Below are positions 9,911-18,026 of a stretch of DNA of 64,000 nt, one piece after another. Positions within the stretch are counted from its first letter, which is position 1. The number at the start of each line of letters is the position of its first letter. This stretch comes from Betaproteobacteria bacterium (GTDB taxonomy: Bacteria > Pseudomonadota > Gammaproteobacteria > Burkholderiales > Burkholderiaceae_C): assembly GCA_016868355.1 (NCBI GenBank), contig VGHB01000007.1:84405-148404 (forward strand), in the 5' to 3' direction. The translations under genes and the position numbers were made by a program. Below the pieces are notes generated by a model. The model made no database searches, was not told the DNA's origin, and saw only the letters and a list, made by a program, of their open reading frames with translations.

Positions 9911-10969
9911 TCAGATACGGCGCGGCATTAGCACGGAGTAGTCGAGATCGAGCACGACGGCCGGGTCGGCCGGCGCCGATGCGTCGTGGCCCGGGAAGTC
10001 GGCGCAGGCTCGATCCTTGGTCGCCACGGTGCGCAGCCGCAGGGCCCCGATGTCGCCGCGGCCGGGCAGCGGGTCCTTCGCAAGCACCTCGCTCCAAGCG
10101 TAGACGGTGTCACCGCCGAAGCAAGGCGCAGTGTGCCGGCCCCCGTGGATCGCAGCGACGAGCAGCGCATTTGCGAGGCCGTTGAAGGACAGCGCCCGTG
10201 CCAGGCTAATCACATGCCCGCCGTAGACGATGCGCTTGCCGAAACGGCCCTCGCGCTCAACATGCTGGTTGAAGTGGACCTTGGCAGTGTTTTGGTACAG
10301 GCGGGTCGCAAGCATGTGCTCGGCGTCCTCGATCGTCATCCCGTCGACATGGTCGATGCGCTCGCCAACGGCATAGTCATCCCACAGGAACTCGCTGCCG
10401 GCGCGCGTGGCTTGGTAGCGGTCGCGGGTGAGCGTCAACGGACAGAGCATTTCAGCCACCGGCACCGATGTCGGAAGCTCGGGCACCACAGTCTCGGGGT
10501 TGGGCGCGTTGACGTCGCGCTTTCGCACCATCACCCAGCGGCAGTAGTCGAGTACCGTCTCGCCGCGCTGGTTCAGCCCAGTCGAATTCACATAGACGAC
10601 GCCCGTTTTGCCGTCCTTGTTAGGCTTCAGGCCGATCACCTTCGAGTCGGCGGTGATCGTGTCGCCCGGGAACACTGGGACGCCGAAGCGACCGCCGGCG
10701 TAGCCGAGGTTGGCGATCGCGTTCAGCGAAACGTCGGCCACGGTGCGACCGAACACCATGTGGAAGGCAAGCATCGAATCCACCGGCGCGCGTGGAAGGC
10801 CAAGAGACTGCGCAAAGGGGTCGGACGAGTGGATCGCAAAGCGCGGTCCGAACAGGGCGGTGTAGACCGCGACGTCGCCCTCAGTGATCGTGCGCGGAGG
10901 CGCGTGCACCAGCGTCTGACCAGTGCGGAAGTCCTCGAAGAAGTTGCCAGGGCGGGTTTTCGTCGTCAT
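9911..10969 (-). CDS. mch: Mesaconyl-C1-CoA hydratase (beta-methylmalyl-CoA dehydratase)
   Basis: Interconverts beta-methylmalyl-CoA and mesaconyl-C1-CoA in the glyoxylate-assimilation half of the bicycle. The 352-residue protein is a tandem MaoC/hot-dog hydratase: the N-terminal half has NFFEDFRTGQT and RTITEGDVAVYTALFG, and the C-terminal half has YQNTAKVHFNQH and RIVYGGHVISLARALSF, which holds the usual hydratase face. The end (VVLDLDYSVLMPRR) matches the Chloroflexus protein as I recall it. The same family also serves the ethylmalonyl-CoA pathway (Mcd/Mch), so the sequence alone does not separate the two uses; the neighbouring mct, meh and smt genes point to the bicycle. It sits 11 bp after mcl and 13 bp before pcs. 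Confidence 0.93.
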   Translation of the reverse strand: MTTKTRPGNFFEDFRTGQTLVHAPPRTITEGDVAVYTALFGPRFAIHSSDPFAQSLGLPRAPVDSMLAFHMVFGRTVADVSLNAIANLGYAGGRFGVPVFPGDTITADSKVIGLKPNKDGKTGVVYVNSTGLNQRGETVLDYCRWVMVRKRDVNAPNPETVVPELPTSVPVAEMLCPLTLTRDRYQATRAGSEFLWDDYAVGERIDHVDGMTIEDAEHMLATRLYQNTAKVHFNQHVEREGRFGKRIVYGGHVISLARALSFNGLANALLVAAIHGGRHTAPCFGGDTVYAWSEVLAKDPLPGRGDIGALRLRTVATKDRACADFPGHDASAPADPAVVLDLDYSVLMPRRI

Positions 10970-10980
10970 GCACGCCGCCT

Positions 10981-12024
10981 CTACAGGCCGTACGCCGCAG
11001 CCAGCGCCGGGTCTTTCTTGGCCACCAGCTTCGCGAGGTCGACGATTACCTTTGCCTGTTTCCAGGTGGCGTCGTCCTGCATCTTGCCGTCAATCATTGC
11101 AACGCCCGTGCCGTCGGGCATCGCGTCGAGGATGCGCCGGGCGAACAGTACCTCCTTCACATCAGGGCTGAACACGCGCTTAGCGATGGCGATCTGGTTC
11201 GGCGCCAGCGACCAGGCGCCGGTGCACCCCATGATGAAGGCGTTGCGGAACTGTGCCTCGCAGCCGGCTTCGTCCTTCAGGTCACCGAAGGGGCCATAGA
11301 AGGCGCGCAATCCGCTGGCGGCGCAGGCATCGACCATCTTCGCAAGTGTGTAGTGCCACAGGTCCTGCTGGGCGAAAGCGCGCGCCGGCTCGCCTTCCAC
11401 CGGGTCGGCCAGGACCCCGTAGAAGGGGTGGCCGCCGCCGACGCGCGTGGTCTTCATGCCGCGCGAGGCGGCCAGGTCCGCCGGGCCGAGGCTGAAGCCA
11501 TGCATGCGCGGGCTCGCAGTGGCGATCTGCTCGACGTTCTTCACCCCTTCAGCAGTCTCGAGCAGCGCGTGGATCAGGATCGGCTTCTTGATGCCGTTAC
11601 GCGCCTCGAGTTGGGCGAGGTACTGGTCGACAAAGTGGATGTCCCAGGGCCCCTCGACCTTGGGGATCATCACCGCGTCGAGGCGGTCGCCGCAGCCGGC
11701 GACAATCTCTGAAAGGTCGTCCAGGATCCACGGGCTGTTCAGGCAATTCACGCGCACCCAGAGCGCCACATCGCCCAGGCCGCCAGCGCGTACTCCTTCG
11801 ATGAAGCCCCGCCGCGCCGCCTGCTTTGCGTCCACGGGGATCGCGTCCTCAAGGTTGCCGCACAGCACATCGACCTGTTGTGCCGTGTCGGGCATGCGCG
11901 CGCGGATCTTATCGATGTGCGGCGGGAAGAAGTGCACCACGCGCTCGGGGCGCACCGGCAGTTCGCGAAAGGGAGCCGGTGCGCCGATGGCCAGCGGCTT
12001 GTAGAAATGATTCGGAAGCTTCAT
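10981..12024 (-). CDS. mcl: L-malyl-CoA / beta-methylmalyl-CoA / citramalyl-CoA lyase
   Basis: A CitE/HpcH-family magnesium-dependent lyase that in Chloroflexus does three jobs: it cleaves (S)-malyl-CoA to acetyl-CoA and glyoxylate, condenses glyoxylate with propionyl-CoA to beta-methylmalyl-CoA, and cleaves (S)-citramalyl-CoA to acetyl-CoA and pyruvate. The 347-residue protein shows the family landmarks [10 protein letters not shown] (metal and CoA region), [39 protein letters not shown] and [21 protein letters not shown] chose the ATG at 12024 because it gives the N terminus [14 protein letters not shown], which aligns with the Chloroflexus start; the ATG at 12039 adds five residues and neither has a strong ribosome site. 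Located between mct and mch with gaps of 24 and 11 bp. Confidence 0.93.
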   Translation of the reverse strand: MKLPNHFYKPLAIGAPAPFRELPVRPERVVHFFPPHIDKIRARMPDTAQQVDVLCGNLEDAIPVDAKQAARRGFIEGVRAGGLGDVALWVRVNCLNSPWILDDLSEIVAGCGDRLDAVMIPKVEGPWDIHFVDQYLAQLEARNGIKKPILIHALLETAEGVKNVEQIATASPRMHGFSLGPADLAASRGMKTTRVGGGHPFYGVLADPVEGEPARAFAQQDLWHYTLAKMVDACAASGLRAFYGPFGDLKDEAGCEAQFRNAFIMGCTGAWSLAPNQIAIAKRVFSPDVKEVLFARRILDAMPDGTGVAMIDGKMQDDATWKQAKVIVDLAKLVAKKDPALAAAYGL

Positions 12025-12048
12025 GGAGCGGGTTGGCAAGGTGGGGAA

Positions 12049-13272
12049 TCAATCGTGCGGGCCGGCGACCACGCCGGCGTCATGCAGCGCGCCGACCTCG
12101 TGCGACGGCAGCCTGAGCAGCTCGAGCAGAATCTCATCGGTGTGCTCGCCGAGCCTCGGCGCCCGCTGCGCCGGCAGCCGACCGCCTCGGCCGAAGCCTA
12201 TCGGCACCGTCGGCGCCAGGTGAGCGCCGACGCCCGGCTGGTCGAGCGCCGTGAACAGCGGATTGTCGGTCGATAGGTCGGCGTCCTCGGCGAGTGCCTG
12301 CACCACGCTGCGGTACGGGCCCCAGGTGACGCGATGGGCGTCCAAGGCCGCGCGCACTTCAGCGAGCGTGCGTTCGGCGAACCAGGGCGCCAACGCCTCA
12401 GCGAGTGCGTCGCGCGCGAAGAAACGATGCCCTTCTTGCGCAAAATCGAGCCCAGTTCGCGCTGCAATCGCAGCCACCGCCTCGGCGCTGCCAGTGGCCT
12501 TGACCAGCGTGCTCCACTGCATGTCGGTCAGCCCGACGACCATCGCGCGGCGACCGTCTTTGGTCTCGAAGTCGCAGCCGAAGGCGCCGTACAGGTGATT
12601 GCCGCAGCGCGGCCGCTCAAATCCGTTGACCTGTGCCTCCGCGATCATGCCCAGGTGGCCGAGCATCGCAAGGCCCACGTCCTTCAGCGCCAGATGCACG
12701 AGTTGGCCCTCGCCGCAGCGGTCGCGATGGCGCAGCGCAGCCAGCAGCGCAATCACAATCTGGTGACCCGCGATTGCATCCCAAGCGGGGAAGACGTGGT
12801 TGGTCGGCTCGTCACAATTGTCTGGGCCAGTCAGCACGGGAAAGCCGATCTGCGGGTTGACGGTGTAATCGACCTCCGAACCACCGTCGCGTCGGCCGGT
12901 CAGGTTGATCATGATCACGTCGGCACGCTTGGCCGCGAGCCGGTCGTAGGCGAGCCAGCCGCGAGCTGGGAAGTTGGTGCTGAAGAGGCCTGCGTCCTTA
13001 CCCGGCGCGGTGATCAGCGCGGTGAGCAACTCCTGCCCGCGTTCCTGGCGTATGTCGACCGCAATTGAGCGCTTCCCCTTGTTCAGCCCGGCCCAGAACA
13101 GCGACACGCCGTCCTCGGTGACCGGCCAGCGGGCATGGTCAAGCCCGCCACCGATCGGGTCGAAGCGGATCACGTCGGCACCAAGCTGCGCGAGCGTCAT
13201 GCCGCCAAGCGGCGCAGCGACGAAGGCCGAGCCCTCGACGACGCGCAGGCCACGTAGGATACCGTCGCTCAT
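12049..13272 (-). CDS. mct: Mesaconyl-CoA C1-C4 CoA transferase (family III)
   Basis: Moves CoA within mesaconate from the C1 to the C4 carboxyl group, a reaction particular to the 3-HP bicycle. The 407-residue protein is a CaiB/BaiF (family III) CoA transferase beginning ILRGLRVVEGSAFVAAPLGG. It carries the distinctive stretches RFDPIGGGLDHARW, NKGKRSIAVDIR and HVFPAWDAIAGHQIV, the last holding the probable catalytic aspartate. It is clearly a different subgroup from the two Smt proteins next to it. The ATG at 13272 has AAAGGGG upstream; a longer frame to 13542 overlaps smtB and is rejected. Together with meh it is the best diagnostic of the bicycle rather than of the ethylmalonyl-CoA pathway. 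Confidence 0.92.
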   Translation of the reverse strand: MSDGILRGLRVVEGSAFVAAPLGGMTLAQLGADVIRFDPIGGGLDHARWPVTEDGVSLFWAGLNKGKRSIAVDIRQERGQELLTALITAPGKDAGLFSTNFPARGWLAYDRLAAKRADVIMINLTGRRDGGSEVDYTVNPQIGFPVLTGPDNCDEPTNHVFPAWDAIAGHQIVIALLAALRHRDRCGEGQLVHLALKDVGLAMLGHLGMIAEAQVNGFERPRCGNHLYGAFGCDFETKDGRRAMVVGLTDMQWSTLVKATGSAEAVAAIAARTGLDFAQEGHRFFARDALAEALAPWFAERTLAEVRAALDAHRVTWGPYRSVVQALAEDADLSTDNPLFTALDQPGVGAHLAPTVPIGFGRGGRLPAQRAPRLGEHTDEILLELLRLPSHEVGALHDAGVVAGPHD

Positions 13273-13330
13273 TGGGGGCCCCTTTGCCCGGGGCGCACCT
13301 GAAAGCGCAGCTGAGCGCAGCGGGGGGTGT

Positions 13331-14566
13331 TCATGCGATGGCCTTCTTCGCGCGAAGGTTCGCAATCGCATCATCGTCCAGGCCGATGATTTCGCGCAGG
13401 ATCTCGTCGGTGTGTTCGCCGAGCTTCGGGCCCAGCGAACGGATGCTGCCCGGCGTCTCCGAAAGCCTGGGAACCGGGGCGGGCACAACGACCTGCTCTC
13501 CGCTATCCGGTGCGTCGAATACCAGCAGGTTGCGTCGAGCATGGAACTGGCGGTCGCCGAAGATGTCCGCGATGTTGTTCAGCGGGCCGGCCGGCGTGTC
13601 GGTGGCATAACAGCGGGCTAGCAGTTCCTCGCGGTTCAGGCTGAGGCACCAGTCGCGCACGATTTCATTAACCTCGTGGCGGTGCTCCAAGCGCGTCCGC
13701 TGTTCGCCATAGGTGCTCGTGTGAGCCAGTTCGGGACGCCCCATGGCCTGGCACAGCCTCCCGAAAAGCATGTCGGTGGCACACGACAGCGCGACCCACT
13801 TGCTGTCCTTGGTCGCGAAATGACCGTGCGGCACGGCAAAGTCGTTGTGCGACGAGCCGGCGCGTTCACGTACCAGGCCGTACATCGCGAAGGCAGGCGC
13901 CAGTTCCTCGGTGCAACGGAACACCGACTCGTACAGCGCAGCGTCGACATACTGGCCCTCGCCAGTGGCATCACGGTGCTTCAGCGCCATCAGTACACCC
14001 AGGCAGCCGAACAGCCCGGTCATGTAGTCGCCAAGCGTCGTCGAGCCCGGCGTCACCGGCGTCCCCTTGGGCATGCCGGCCAGGTAGGCGATACCGCCCA
14101 CCGCGTGCGCCACGCGCGCAAACCCCGGCCGGTCGGCGTAGGGACCCGTCTGGCCGTAACCAGTGACGCGCAGCATCACCAGCCGGGGGTTGATCTGCCG
14201 CAACACCTCCCAGCCCAGACCCCACTTCTCGAGGGTGCCGGTGCGAAAGTTCTCGCACACCACGTCGGCCTCGGCGACGAGCTTCTTGAAAACCTCGGCG
14301 CCCTCGGGCGTGCGCAGTTCCAGCGTGATCGAGCGCTTGTTGCGGCCCTCGCTCAGCCAGGTGAGCGTGTCGCCGCGCACCGACGGCGTGCCGAAGCGGC
14401 GCAGGGCGTCACCGCCATCCGGATGCTCAAGCTTGATCACATCGGCACCGAACTCGCCGAGCAGCGTTGCACAGAAAGGCGCGGCAATGACGGTGGCCAT
14501 ATCGATCACACGCAGGCCGGCCAGGGGAAGAGGCGTCGATGGCAGGGAGACGGGGGCCGGGCTCAT
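13331..14566 (-). CDS. smtB: Succinyl-CoA:(S)-malate CoA transferase subunit B
   Basis: A family III CoA transferase of 411 residues that, with SmtA, activates malate to malyl-CoA using succinyl-CoA, closing the first cycle and producing the substrate for glyoxylate release. Landmarks are [58 protein letters not shown] and [12 protein letters not shown], whose aspartate is the probable acyl-accepting residue. The ending [19 protein letters not shown] is typical. The assignment of B rather than A is by resemblance to the Chloroflexus subunit I recall ([29 protein letters not shown]). The gap to smtA upstream is 16 bp and to mct downstream 58 bp, consistent with one operon. Confidence 0.88.
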   Translation of the reverse strand: MSPAPVSLPSTPLPLAGLRVIDMATVIAAPFCATLLGEFGADVIKLEHPDGGDALRRFGTPSVRGDTLTWLSEGRNKRSITLELRTPEGAEVFKKLVAEADVVCENFRTGTLEKWGLGWEVLRQINPRLVMLRVTGYGQTGPYADRPGFARVAHAVGGIAYLAGMPKGTPVTPGSTTLGDYMTGLFGCLGVLMALKHRDATGEGQYVDAALYESVFRCTEELAPAFAMYGLVRERAGSSHNDFAVPHGHFATKDSKWVALSCATDMLFGRLCQAMGRPELAHTSTYGEQRTRLEHRHEVNEIVRDWCLSLNREELLARCYATDTPAGPLNNIADIFGDRQFHARRNLLVFDAPDSGEQVVVPAPVPRLSETPGSIRSLGPKLGEHTDEILREIIGLDDDAIANLRAKKAIA

Positions 14567-14582
14567 GAGAGGCTCCTCGCGT

Positions 14583-15815
14583 TCACACGATGCGCTGCTG
14601 GCGCAGCCGCTGGAGATCTTCCGCCTGCATTCCGAGCAAGTCTTGCAGCACTTCGGCGGTGGCGTTGCCCAGCGTAGGGCCCAGGTTGGTGATGCGTCCG
14701 GGCGTAGCCGACAGCTTGGGGATTACGTTGGGCACCACCACCTCGCCCAGCCCGTAGGCGGGCATGCGCGCGAGGTCGTCGCGAGCGGCGAAGTGCTCGT
14801 CGGCGAAGATGTCAGCGATTGAGTTGACTTTGCCCACCGGGACCTCGGCGTCGAGGCACTTCTGCAACACCTCGTTACGTTCCATCGAACCCACCCAGGC
14901 GGTAACGGTACGGTTAACCTCGTCGCGCGCGGCGAGCCGCTTACGCTGGTCGCCCCACTTCGATGCCGAGGCGAGCTCAGGCTCGCCCATTGCCTGCGCC
15001 AGTCGCTCGAACATCTTGTCGGTGGTGCAGGCGATCGCGATCCACTTGTCGTTGGCGGTCTTGAAGTGGCCATGCGGGCAGGCTACAAAGCTGCCCGAGC
15101 CCTCGCGCTCACGTACTGTGCCGTGTAGGCCGTAGGCTGCGGCGATCTCCTCGAGCACGCGAAACACTGTCTCGTAGATGCCCACGTCGATGACCTGGCC
15201 GCGACCGGTGCGTTCGGCATGGCGCAGCGCAACCATCACGCCGATCGAGCCGAATAGGCTGGCAATGTAGTCGCCAAGCGGTACCGTGCCGGGCAATACA
15301 GGAGTCTCGCCCGGGAAGCCGGCCAGGTAATTGAGCCCACCGAAGGCCTGCGCGATGTGCGCGAAGCCGCTGCGACGGCGGTACGGGCCAGTCTGGCCGT
15401 AGCCGGTGACACGCAGCATCACGAGCTTCGGGTTGCGCGCACGGATCGCATCCCAGGTTAGCCCCCAGCTTTCGAAGGTGCCCGGGCGGAAGTTCTCGAC
15501 CAGCACGTCGCTTTTCTCGAGCAGGCGCATGAAGAGTTCCGCGCCCTCGGGCTGCAGCAGGTCAATCGTCACTGAGCGCTTGTTGCGGCTCTCGCTCAGC
15601 CAAGCGAGCGTGGCATCAGGGCGTTCGGTAGCCGTACCGAACCGGCGCATCGGGTCGCCGCCGATCGGGTGTTCGACCTTGATCACCTCGGCACCGAATT
15701 CGGCCAGCAAGGTCGCAGCGAATGGGCCAGCCAGGAAGTTGCCGACGTCGACCACGCGCACGCCGGCTAGCGGCATAGGCGCAGCAACTGTGTGGGGGTC
15801 AGTGGAGGTACTCAC
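14583..15815 (-). CDS. smtA: Succinyl-CoA:(S)-malate CoA transferase subunit A
   Basis: Partner of SmtB and first gene of the minus-strand operon. It is a family III CoA transferase with [55 protein letters not shown] and [17 protein letters not shown] (probable catalytic aspartate). The start is uncertain. The GTG at 15815 gives 410 residues and a short leader of the same size as in SmtB; the ATG at 15776 gives 397 residues and begins directly at PLAGVRV. Neither has a strong Shine-Dalgarno match. A longer frame reaching 15986 overlaps meh on the other strand and is rejected. A and B are similar to each other, as expected for duplicated subunits of a hetero-oligomer. Confidence 0.87.
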   Translation of the reverse strand: MSTSTDPHTVAAPMPLAGVRVVDVGNFLAGPFAATLLAEFGAEVIKVEHPIGGDPMRRFGTATERPDATLAWLSESRNKRSVTIDLLQPEGAELFMRLLEKSDVLVENFRPGTFESWGLTWDAIRARNPKLVMLRVTGYGQTGPYRRRSGFAHIAQAFGGLNYLAGFPGETPVLPGTVPLGDYIASLFGSIGVMVALRHAERTGRGQVIDVGIYETVFRVLEEIAAAYGLHGTVREREGSGSFVACPHGHFKTANDKWIAIACTTDKMFERLAQAMGEPELASASKWGDQRKRLAARDEVNRTVTAWVGSMERNEVLQKCLDAEVPVGKVNSIADIFADEHFAARDDLARMPAYGLGEVVVPNVIPKLSATPGRITNLGPTLGNATAEVLQDLLGMQAEDLQRLRQQRIV

Positions 15816-15925
15816 GTCGAGTGTCACAAAACTACAACGGAGGTTAGGCTTGCGTCGGCGGGTCTGAGACGGGTGTAATCCCCAAGAATCGCTAAGAATT
15901 ACTGAACCAACCATAGGAAACGCTG
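15816..15925. promoter_or_regulatory. Divergent control region between smtA and meh
   Basis: This 110-bp gap between the diverging smtA and meh genes must hold the promoters for both arms of the cluster. It contains two direct AAGAAT hexamers at 15884 and 15894, exactly ten bases apart, and just after them AATTACTGAACC. It is noticeably AT-richer than its surroundings next to meh. Paired, helically phased half-sites are the usual layout for a LysR-type activator, and a CbbR-like gene lies on the meh side. No exact -35/-10 pair can be assigned with confidence. The ribosome site of meh (AGGAAA) is at the right edge. Confidence 0.5.
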
Positions 15926-16765
15926 ATGGATCAAGATTTCCGTGAATGGATCGGACGGACCGAGGAGGTTCATGACCCGCTGCCATTCACGCAGGCACAG
16001 GCAGCCCAGGCGGCACTCGGCGACACCTCGCAGCCGATCATCGACGGCATGCCTTTGCCGCTGCCGTGGCACTGGTTTCACTTCTTGCCACGGGCACCGC
16101 AGGCCGAGCTCGACGACGATGGTCACCCTAAACGCGGCGGCTTCCTGCCCCCGATTCCGCTGCCGCGGCGCATGTTCGCCGGCGCGCGGCTTCAGGTGCA
16201 CCGGCCGCTGGTGGTGGGCGTGCCCGCGGTGCGCCTTGGCACCCTGCGGGATGTAGCGCATAAGGCCGGCAAGAGCGGCGCGCTCGCCTTCGTTACCGTG
16301 TCGTACCGTTTCGAACAGCGCGGAGCTCTGTGCCTGGAGGAGGAGCAGGACATCGTCTACCGCGAACCTGGTGCGCCGGTGTCGGCGCCGGTGCCGGGCC
16401 CGCAGCCGGCGCTGCCTGCGGGCAGCACCGTGCGCACCGTGCTGCCGGACTCGCGCCTGCTTTTCCGCTTCTCCGCGCTGACCTTTAACGCACACCGCAT
16501 TCACTACGACCGCGACTACGCGACCGGCGTCGAGGGCTACCCAGGCCTGGTTGTGCACGGGCCGCTGACGGCCGTGCTGCTCCTGCAACTCGCGCGCCAG
16601 ACCACGACACGGCCGATCGCCGGCTTCAGCTTCCGCGGCCAGGCGCCGCTGTTCGACTGCGGGCCGGTGCGGCTGGCCGCCAGCCCAGACGGCGACCGCC
16701 TGAGCCTTGCCGCGCACGGGCCAGACGGTGCGCTGGCGCTGTCAGCCCAGGCAACGCTAGGCTGA
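15926..16765 (+). CDS. meh: Mesaconyl-C4-CoA hydratase
   Basis: Hydrates mesaconyl-C4-CoA to (S)-citramalyl-CoA, which the lyase Mcl then splits to acetyl-CoA and pyruvate. The 279-residue protein is a FAS1-like/HTD2-type hot-dog dehydratase: an N-terminal half with DGMPLPLPWHWFHFLP and GGFLPPIPLPRRMFAGARL, and a C-terminal half with the catalytic motif FNAHRIHYD at residues 187-195, followed by GYPGLVVHGPLTA. The ATG at 15926 follows AGGAAACGCTG. It is the only enzyme gene of the cluster on the plus strand, so it is co-transcribed with the LysR gene 8 bp downstream and not with the other seven. Related dehydratases act in fatty-acid and aromatic metabolism, but the position beside mct/smt makes Meh the best call. 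Confidence 0.9.
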   Translation: MDQDFREWIGRTEEVHDPLPFTQAQAAQAALGDTSQPIIDGMPLPLPWHWFHFLPRAPQAELDDDGHPKRGGFLPPIPLPRRMFAGARLQVHRPLVVGVPAVRLGTLRDVAHKAGKSGALAFVTVSYRFEQRGALCLEEEQDIVYREPGAPVSAPVPGPQPALPAGSTVRTVLPDSRLLFRFSALTFNAHRIHYDRDYATGVEGYPGLVVHGPLTAVLLLQLARQTTTRPIAGFSFRGQAPLFDCGPVRLAASPDGDRLSLAAHGPDGALALSAQATLG

Positions 16766-16773
16766 CAACGCCC

Positions 16774-17718
16774 ATGGCCGCGCCACCGCCGTCCGCCAAG
16801 AGCTTGCCGGGTTCGGCGATGCACGTGACGTTGCGCCAGCTGCGCATCTTCGACGCAGTGGCAAGGCACGGCTCGATCTCGCGCGCGGCCGCTGAACTGC
16901 ACCTGACGCAGCCGGCGGTGTCAATGCAGGTGAAGCAACTTGAGTCGCTGGTCGGGCTGAGCCTGGTCGAGCAGATCGGCAAACGGCTGTTTCTCACCCA
17001 GGCCGGCACGGAACTGCGCGAGCACGCACGTGATATTTCGATGCGCGTCGGCGACCTCGGCGCAGCGATGGACCAGCTTCGCGGCCTTGAGCGCGGACTG
17101 CTTCGCCTGGCGGTGGTATCGACCGCGAACTACTTCCTGCCCAGCATCATTGCCGACTTCAGCCGCCGCCACCCGGGCGTGCGGGTCAGCCTGCAGGTGG
17201 CTAACCGCGAGGTCGTACTCGCCTCGCTGGCCGCCAACACGACCGACCTCGCGATCACGGGCCGGCCGCCGGACAGCCCGGACATCGTCGCACAACACTT
17301 CATGGATAACCCGCTGGTCGTCATCGCACCGCCAGAACACCCCCTCGTGGGCTGCGGGACAGTGCCGCTGGCGCGGCTGGCGCGCGAAACCCTGGTAGTG
17401 CGCGAACCCGGCTCGGGCACGCGCGCCGCGATGGAGCGTCACTTCGCAGCCCATGGCCTGGAGGTGAGGCCGGGTTGCGAACTCGGAACCAACGAGGCGC
17501 TAAAGCAAGCGGTACGCGCAGGCCTTGGCCTGGGTATGGTCTCGCTGCAGACCATTGAACTCGAGCTTGCAGCGCGATGCCTGGTCGCGCTGCCAATCGA
17601 GGGCTTCCCGATCGTGCGCCAGTGGTACGTGGTGCACCGCACGCGCGGGCGGCTCTCCGCCGCGGCGCAGATCTTTCGCGGCATGCTGCTGGCACTCGAT
17701 CCGGCCTCTGGCGGCTAA
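16774..17718 (+). CDS. CbbR-like LysR-type transcriptional regulator
   Basis: A full-length LysR-type regulator (314 residues). The winged-helix domain reads MHVTLRQLRIFDAVARHGSI then AAAELHLTQPAVSMQVKQLE, a wording characteristic of the CbbR branch that controls Calvin-cycle operons and the related CysB-like regulators. The effector domain includes VSTANYFLPSIIADFSRRHP and NEALKQAVRAGLGLGMVS. The first ATG at 16774 is given; the ATG at 16819 (starting MHVTLRQ) matches the usual CbbR start and may be the real one. It follows meh by 8 bp and is the last gene before a strong terminator. I infer that it controls the 3-HP operon from the smtA-meh gap; the co-inducer is unknown. Confidence 0.88.
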   Translation: MAAPPPSAKSLPGSAMHVTLRQLRIFDAVARHGSISRAAAELHLTQPAVSMQVKQLESLVGLSLVEQIGKRLFLTQAGTELREHARDISMRVGDLGAAMDQLRGLERGLLRLAVVSTANYFLPSIIADFSRRHPGVRVSLQVANREVVLASLAANTTDLAITGRPPDSPDIVAQHFMDNPLVVIAPPEHPLVGCGTVPLARLARETLVVREPGSGTRAAMERHFAAHGLEVRPGCELGTNEALKQAVRAGLGLGMVSLQTIELELAARCLVALPIEGFPIVRQWYVVHRTRGRLSAAAQIFRGMLLALDPASGG

Positions 17719-17755
17719 GGCGCGCCTTGCGCTTGTCAAGGTTAGCCGCAAGGGC

Positions 17756-17865
17756 GGCCCCGCACCACGCGGGGCTTTTTGCTGTGGGCTCCTGACTGAC
17801 CCGATGGCAACCCACCCCCGAAATCCGTCTCAAACCCCGTTTCGTCTAAGAACCTCCTGACTTTT
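17756..17865. repeat. Left copy of a 110-bp inverted repeat
   Basis: This stretch is a diverged, inverted copy of 28898-29006. Shared blocks, in order, are the hairpin GCCCCGC-ACCAC-GCGGGGC, then GGGCTCCTGACTG, GTCTCA, and CCTCCTGACTTTT. The middle has drifted between the copies. The right copy is the sequence directly downstream of tRNA-Ser, so this copy probably came from such a tRNA flank. It marks the boundary between the 3-HP cluster and the accessory segment to the right. Confidence 0.75.
17757..17780 (+). terminator. Rho-independent terminator after the LysR gene
   Basis: A perfect seven-base stem, GCCCCGC / GCGGGGC with a five-base ACCAC loop, is followed directly by TTTTT. It lies 38 bp after the stop of the LysR-type gene and should end the meh-lysR transcript. 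The hairpin is also part of the inverted repeat shared with the tRNA-Ser flank. Confidence 0.88.
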
Positions 17866-17882
17866 TGTCCGCGGTGCGGCTT

Positions 17883-17948
17883 CGTGCCCAACTCCGCCTG
17901 CTTGAGCGCAAATGCGGTCTGCTCCTCGGTAAACCTGCTCTTCTTCAC
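17883..17948 (-). pseudogene. IS3-family transposase OrfA stub
   Basis: Only about 22 residues remain, reading MKKSRFTEEQTAFALKQAEL, the well-known N terminus of IS3-group (OrfA, HTH_Tnp_1) transposases. After LGT the frame runs into the 110-bp repeat described at 17756-17865 and no longer resembles a transposase. No OrfB and no terminal repeats are seen, so this is a dead remnant. It records past insertion-sequence activity at the boundary of the 3-HP cluster. Confidence 0.75.
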
Positions 17949-18026
17949 AACATGTGCTCATTTTCATCAGATGAAAAGTCATGCCGGATTCTCTACTTTT
18001 GAGTGGTCAGGTTTTTCGGGTCAGGG

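Noticed and set aside
9986..11299. 437-codon plus-strand frame across mch and mcl
   Set aside because: It crosses two recognised minus-strand genes in the antisense sense and has no protein-like features.
702..16765. Ethylmalonyl-CoA pathway or plain propionate metabolism as the meaning of the cluster
   Set aside because: Mcl and Mch are shared with those routes, but Mcr, Pcs, Mct and Meh are particular to the 3-HP bicycle and crotonyl-CoA carboxylase/reductase is absent.
16774..17718. RuBisCO genes near the CbbR-like regulator
   Set aside because: I looked for cbbL/cbbM-like and other Calvin-cycle genes in the window and saw none.
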